From JAJFUE01 sp039683515 (GTDB lineage: Bacteria > Sumerlaeota > Sumerlaeia > MVZB01): a stretch of DNA of 64,000 nucleotides. Positions 60,688 through 64,000 of this stretch are shown one piece after another. Position 1 is the stretch's first letter, and every line of letters starts with the position of its first letter. Location: NCBI GenBank assembly GCA_039683515.1, contig JBDKRG010000054.1, forward strand, positions 1 to 64,000, in the 5' to 3' direction. A program made the position numbers and the translations under genes. Below the pieces are notes generated by a model. It saw nothing but the letters and a program-made list of their open reading frames with translations, had not been told where the DNA came from and made no database searches.

Positions 60688-61362
60688 ATGTCGATCGCAG
60701 GCGGTCAATTTCATGTCACCCATAGCGAGCAGGAAAGAATGACGAGGGGAGTCGTCGGCTTCGGGTCGGTTGCCTCGGCGATCCTCGGCGGCGTCGGCGT
60801 GATCTTTTGCGTTTACGGCCTGGCGGGCCTGAATGCGGCCACCCTGGCGCCCCTTGCGACGATCCTGGTCGGCCTGTCCATGATGATCGGAGGCGGTTCG
60901 TTCGCCGTCCGGACCAACAAGCTCGGCCAGGAATCCAACGTCCAGGGGATCGGCGGGGCGGTCGGCGGCGAAATGGCCGTCGAATCGGTGGCCGGCATCC
61001 TCGGCGCCATGCTGGGCACGTGGGCGCTCCTGGGGATTCAGCCGGTCGCCCTCATGGCCGTGGCCGCCATCGTGATGGGCGGCGGCATGCTGATCGAAAG
61101 CATCGCCGAACCCACCCTGGGCCGCGTGCGCCTGGCCACCTACCGGGAGAACCAGCCGGTCGAACGCTTCACCCACCAGGCGATCGAAGTCTCGGCGGGC
61201 GTCGACTTGGTCTTCGGCCTGGGCGCGATCTCCCTGGGCATCCTGGCCCTGGCCGGATTCATCCCGATGACGGTGATCCTGATGTCGATGCTGACGCTGG
61301 GCGTGGGCGTCCTGCTGGGCGGTTCGGCCCTGGCCGGCCGGTTCCTGGGCGCGTTCAAATAA
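60688..61362 (+). CDS. Gly/Ala-rich membrane protein of unknown function
   Basis: This 224-residue protein has about six hydrophobic helices in two similar groups. After a soluble 20-residue start it contains VVGFGSVASAILGGVGVIFC, and near residues 155-180 FTHQAIEVSAGVDLVFGLGAISLGILAL. The pattern resembles SPW-repeat or DUF4383-type small membrane proteins but I assign no family. AAGGAGG precedes ATG 60688. TGG-TAAAAT at 60643-60651 could be an extended -10 element. An 11-bp inverted pair (61375-61385 with 61445-61455) follows. Confidence 0.7.
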   Translation: MSIAGGQFHVTHSEQERMTRGVVGFGSVASAILGGVGVIFCVYGLAGLNAATLAPLATILVGLSMMIGGGSFAVRTNKLGQESNVQGIGGAVGGEMAVESVAGILGAMLGTWALLGIQPVALMAVAAIVMGGGMLIESIAEPTLGRVRLATYRENQPVERFTHQAIEVSAGVDLVFGLGAISLGILALAGFIPMTVILMSMLTLGVGVLLGGSALAGRFLGAFK

Positions 61363-61464
61363 GAGCCGGGTTCCGAGGACTGAGTTTCGGCGAGTGACCG
61401 GATATTCCTTTTCGTGCCCGTCCGTGTGCCCGTTTTCTCGCGTCACTCAGTCCTCATTTTTCCC

Positions 61465-61493
61465 TTGCGCATGGCTTGCCGACCAACTATAAG
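61465..61493 (+). promoter_or_regulatory. Probable promoter of rplU-rpmA
   Basis: TTGCGC at 61465-61470 and TATAAG at 61488-61493 are separated by 17 bases. The rplU start is 57 bases downstream. A short GCCCC/GGGGC hairpin (61505-61517) in the leader could be the site of L21 autoregulation, which is an inference from other ribosomal leaders. Confidence 0.5.
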
Positions 61494-61549
61494 AATAGTT
61501 TTGTGCCCCGCGGGGGCGACTTTTGTCTTGTGCTCAGGAGCCAGCAAAC

Positions 61550-61846
61550 ATGTCCTACGCCATCATCCGCACCGGCGGCAAGCAGTATCGGGTCAAGCAG
61601 GGCGATCGCCTTCGCGTTGAGAAGCTCGTGGCCGAGGTCGGCCAGGAAGTCGAGTTGGGCGACGTCCTCGCCCGCGGCGAAGGGAGCGATCTGAGCTTCG
61701 ACGCCGGCGCCCCCGTCAAGGTCAAGGTGGTCCGCCATGGCCGCGGCCCCAAGATCAAGATCTGGAAGTCCAAGCGGCGCAAGGGTTACGAGAAGCGCCA
61801 GGGCCACCGCCAGGACTTCACCGAAATCCTGGTCCTTGCAATTTAA
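61550..61846 (+). CDS. rplU: Ribosomal protein L21
   Basis: This 98-residue 50S protein matches L21 with MSYAIIRTGGKQYRV at the start, GDxLRVEKL and a basic WKSKRRKGYEKRQGHRQ segment near residues 70-87. CAGGAG is upstream of ATG 61550. Standard rplU-rpmA pair, without obgE directly downstream. Confidence 0.97.
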   Translation: MSYAIIRTGGKQYRVKQGDRLRVEKLVAEVGQEVELGDVLARGEGSDLSFDAGAPVKVKVVRHGRGPKIKIWKSKRRKGYEKRQGHRQDFTEILVLAI

Positions 61847-61852
61847 ATTCAT

Positions 61853-61878
61853 TAGGTCCCTCAGGTCCTTTTGGTCAT
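61853..61878. repeat. GGTCC nonamer array between rplU and rpmA
   Basis: Short units (GGTCCCTCA, GGTCCTTTT, GGTCA) lie in the 59-base spacer inside the ribosomal-protein operon, matching the nonamer family elsewhere. Confidence 0.55.
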
Positions 61879-61905
61879 TTTTTCACTTTTTCGGGAGTCA
61901 GAGCA

Positions 61906-62163
61906 ATGGCACATAAAAAAGGTGGCGGTTCCAGCAAGAACGGTCGCGACAGCAACCCGCAATACCGCGGCTGCAAGGTCTTCGCCGGCCAGGTCGTCAC
62001 GGGCGGCTCGATCATCGTCCGCCAGTGCGGCAACAAGTTCTGGCCCGGCCGCAACGTCGGCCAGGGCCGCGATTTCACGCTTTTCGCCAAGGTCCCCGGC
62101 CGCGTCGAATACGTCGAGAGCCACGATCGCCGGATTATCCAGGTCCTGCCGATTGAGCCTTGA
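61906..62163 (+). CDS. rpmA: Ribosomal protein L27
   Basis: This 85-residue 50S protein has the N-terminal MAHKKGGGSSKNGRDSNPQY that reaches the peptidyl-transferase centre, and IIVRQCGNKFWPGRNVG. The usual LGVKRYGGQ is replaced by RGCKVFAGQ. The first methionine is directly followed by the conserved Ala-His, so no N-terminal cleavage motif (as in Firmicutes) exists. GGGAG is upstream. Confidence 0.97.
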   Translation: MAHKKGGGSSKNGRDSNPQYRGCKVFAGQVVTGGSIIVRQCGNKFWPGRNVGQGRDFTLFAKVPGRVEYVESHDRRIIQVLPIEP

Positions 62164-62218
62164 CGGTCGCGCCCGAACGCGATAGAAAATGGGGCAACTT
62201 TGTACCAGGCAGGTGATC

Positions 62219-63028
62219 ATGCCACGGTCGGTTGCCCTTTTCCTTTTTTTGATGCTCCCCGCGTTTGCGTTCGCCCAGACCGGACTCGTTAAAGCCGAGA
62301 AAAACCTCCCCCTGCGCGCCGACCCCAAAAACGGCGCCAAGGTCCTCGATCAACTCCCGCGCTTCCAGCCCGTCAAGATCCTCGACCGCAAGGATCAATA
62401 CGTCAAGGTCAAGACCATCAAGACCGACCCGGCCCAAAGCCGGCAGGGTTGGGTCCTGGCCTCCTACGTCAGCGACACCGGCTACCTCACCGTCAACGAC
62501 GAAAAAATCAACGTCCGCCGCGGCCCCGGCACCGAATGGGAAATCATCCTCACTTACAGCAAGCCCTACCCCGTCTTCGTCCTCGACGTCGCGCGCAACG
62601 GCTGGGTCAAGGCGATCGATGCCGACGGCGACCTCGGCTGGATCAATCCCAGGGACCTCTCGTTCGGCCCGCGGTACGTGATCACCCGGAGCGACCAAAG
62701 CAACATCCGCACCGGCGGCGGCAAGGATTACGAGAAGTTCCCCGTCGCCTTCATCGCCGAGCGCGGCGTTTACCTCAAGGTCCTCGAGGAAAAGGACGGC
62801 TGGCTCCACGTCAAGCACGACCAGGGCCAGGAGGGCTGGATCTCGGCCAAGGTCGTTTTCGGCCACGTCGACGCCGAACAGCCCAAGCCCAAGGCCGAGC
62901 CCAAGCCCAAGGCCTCGACCAAATCCAAGACCACGACCAAATCCAAGTCCTCCTCGACCAAGTCCTCAACCAAATCGAAAACGTCCACCAGGACCTCCTC
63001 GAAGTCGACGGCCAAAAAGTCGTCCTGA
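62219..63028 (+). CDS. Exported triple SH3-like domain protein
   Basis: This 269-residue protein has a signal peptide (about residues 1-19, ending AFA) and three bacterial SH3 domains. They begin near VKAEKNLPLRADP, EKINVRRGPGTEWE and SNIRTGGGKDYEK, and each ends with a Gly-Trp-x-x-x/Ile-Asn pattern. The last 50 residues are Lys/Ser/Thr/Pro repeats (KTTTKSKSSSTKSS), likely a wall- or membrane-contacting tail. Bacterial SH3 modules bind peptidoglycan peptides. AGGTGAT precedes ATG 62219. The gene follows rpmA by 55 bases. Confidence 0.82.
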   Translation: MPRSVALFLFLMLPAFAFAQTGLVKAEKNLPLRADPKNGAKVLDQLPRFQPVKILDRKDQYVKVKTIKTDPAQSRQGWVLASYVSDTGYLTVNDEKINVRRGPGTEWEIILTYSKPYPVFVLDVARNGWVKAIDADGDLGWINPRDLSFGPRYVITRSDQSNIRTGGGKDYEKFPVAFIAERGVYLKVLEEKDGWLHVKHDQGQEGWISAKVVFGHVDAEQPKPKAEPKPKASTKSKTTTKSKSSSTKSSTKSKTSTRTSSKSTAKKSS

Positions 63029-63051
63029 CCGGTTTCAACCCACCTTCGCCG

Positions 63052-63085
63052 CGGCCGGCGTCCCCAAAACGCCGGCCGTTTCGTT
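63052..63085 (+). terminator. Terminator after the SH3-protein gene
   Basis: CGGCCGGCGT at 63052-63061 pairs perfectly with 63069-63078 across a 7-base loop, followed by TTTCGTTT. CCCGTCCATT decamers in tandem (about 63090-63122) come next. Confidence 0.75.
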
Positions 63086-63089
63086 TCCC

Positions 63090-63122
63090 CCCGTCCATTC
63101 CCGTCCATTCCCGTCCATTTCG
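63090..63122. repeat. CCCGTCCATT decamer array
   Basis: Three tandem copies of CCCGTCCATT, the last imperfect, lie between the terminator and the histone-deacetylase-family gene. They belong to the same class of short intergenic tandem repeats. Confidence 0.75.
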
Positions 63123-63166
63123 TCCACGCTCCTTTTCTCTCGAAAAAAACTCCTCCCGCCTACAAG

Positions 63167-64000
63167 ATGGTTGTGAGGTTTTTTATTGTGAAGCTGGTTT
63201 ACCACGACCGGTTCCTGGAGCATCGTCAGCGCGACGACGACCACCCGGAAAGCCCGCGGCGGCTTGTCGCGATTTGCGACCGCCTGCGCGACGAAGGCCT
63301 GTGGAATGACGTCCTGGTCCCCGAGCCCGCCGCCATGGATGACGTCGTGCGCGTCCATCTGCCCAATTACATCGAGCGGCTCGGCGGCATGGGCGAGGGG
63401 GCGTGGGACCGCGACACCTATGTGAGGCCCGAGACCCTCCCCATTGCGTTGCTCGCCGCCGGCGCCGGCGTCCTCGCCGCCGAGACCGCCTGGACCGGCC
63501 GCGAGACGGCGTGGGCCCTCGTCCGCCCCCCCGGCCACCACGCCATCGCCGGCTCGGCCATGGGGTTCTGCTACCTCAACACGACGGCGATCGCGGCGGC
63601 CCGCCACGCGGCCCTCGGTCGCGGCCGCGTGGCCGTCGTCGACCTCGACGTCCACCACGGCAACGGCACGCAGGAAACTTTTTACGACCGGCCGGATGTG
63701 CTGGTGATCTCGATGCACGAGTCGCCGCTTTTCCCCGGCTCCGGCTCGGCCGGGGAGATCGGCCTCGGCCCGGGCAAGGGCTTCACGATCAACCTGCCGA
63801 TGCCCCCCGGCAGCGGCGACGCCGCCTACGGGCGCGCGATGGGGCGCGTCATCGAGCCGGCCCTCCGGCGGTTCCGGCCGTCGACGATCCTCGTTTCCTA
63901 CGGCACCGATATCCATTACATGGATCCGCTGGCGAGCCTCAAGGTCACCTCGGCCGGCTGCGTCAAGCTCATCGCCCGCCTCGAGGACCTCGCCGCCGAG
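63167..64000 (+). CDS. Histone-deacetylase-family (AcuC/HDAC-like) protein, partial
   Basis: This zinc-dependent deacetylase fold protein is cut off by the window end after 278 codons. Conserved segments are HPESPRRL near the start, RPPGHHA (general-base His pair), MGFCYLNTTAIAA and the zinc-site VVDLDVHHGNGTQ. Bacterial members deacetylate acetyl-lysine on proteins, acetylpolyamines or acetoin-pathway enzymes. ATG 63167 and in-frame GTG 63188 are both possible starts; GTG gives the usual KLVYHDRFLEH beginning. The last conserved segment seen is FRPSTILVSYGTD, where the usual Ala-Gly-Phe-Asp is Tyr-Gly-Thr-Asp. Confidence 0.88.
   Translation, partial: MVVRFFIVKLVYHDRFLEHRQRDDDHPESPRRLVAICDRLRDEGLWNDVLVPEPAAMDDVVRVHLPNYIERLGGMGEGAWDRDTYVRPETLPIALLAAGAGVLAAETAWTGRETAWALVRPPGHHAIAGSAMGFCYLNTTAIAAARHAALGRGRVAVVDLDVHHGNGTQETFYDRPDVLVISMHESPLFPGSGSAGEIGLGPGKGFTINLPMPPGSGDAAYGRAMGRVIEPALRRFRPSTILVSYGTDIHYMDPLASLKVTSAGCVKLIARLEDLAAE

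Overview
This is a GC-rich stretch of bacterial chromosome with tightly packed ordinary genes separated by unusual repeat-filled intergenic DNA. The organism is a Gram-negative-type (diderm) cell. It carries LptC, LptA, LptE and LolA homologues for lipopolysaccharide and lipoprotein export, a PilM-N-O-P-Q type IV pilus assembly set with an outer-membrane secretin, and a FlaG-like gene that hints at flagella. I cannot name the species. The gene content and heptamer-type intergenic repeats suggest an uncultured, environmental, PVC-like or Sumerlaeota/Hydrogenedentota-like lineage, but that is a low-confidence inference.

Layout. 1-3.4 kb: LuxR-type response regulator, HDOD, PilZ and FlaG-like genes (signalling and motility). 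3.5-6.5 kb: giant DUF2339-like membrane protein. 6.5-11 kb (minus): GH57 glycosidase overlapping a Rel/SpoT (p)ppGpp enzyme. 11.5-16.7 kb: pilMNOPQ, then an unknown lipoprotein (17-18.7 kb). 19.3-24.5 kb (minus): hemE-hemN-hemY-hemA. 24.6-26.3 kb (minus): secreted unknown and folE. 26.5-31 kb: three GT2 glycosyltransferases and a GT-C membrane glycosyltransferase. 31-35.8 kb: truB, a hydrogenase-maturation-type protease with a small partner gene, dus, and a second GT-C protein. 35.9-40.9 kb (minus): histidine kinase, lptC, lptA, sugar epimerase. 41-46 kb: GT4, ilvH-ilvB, unknown. 46-48.7 kb: lolA-lptE and glucokinase. 49-54.6 kb: fused membrane/spermidine-synthase-like protein, secreted adhesin-like protein, rsmE. 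54.8-58.3 kb (minus): acyltransferase, Cys-containing unknown, polyphosphate kinase. 58.4-64 kb: third GT-C protein, ybaB, unknown membrane protein, rplU-rpmA, an SH3-repeat protein, and a histone-deacetylase-family gene cut by the window edge.

Functionally the window mixes envelope biogenesis (Lpt, Lol, glycosyltransferases, acyltransferase), surface motility (type IV pilus, PilZ/HDOD/FlaG), stress and energy storage signalling (Rel, polyphosphate kinase, GH57, glucokinase), tetrapyrrole, folate and branched-chain amino-acid synthesis, and translation.

The most unusual content lies between the genes. There is a compound hexamer microsatellite, (CGTGCT)n(CGTAAT)m, at seven loci with different copy numbers, plus two related loci. 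There are several other short tandem-repeat families, often arranged as inverted arms. Three MITE-like elements have perfect or near-perfect terminal inverted repeats; one has split a dispersed hairpin and another supplies the stop codon of ilvB. A palindrome, CCGCC-TTCA-GGCGG, sits in frame in two unrelated genes and encodes a Pro-Pro-Glu-Gly-Gly peptide in both.
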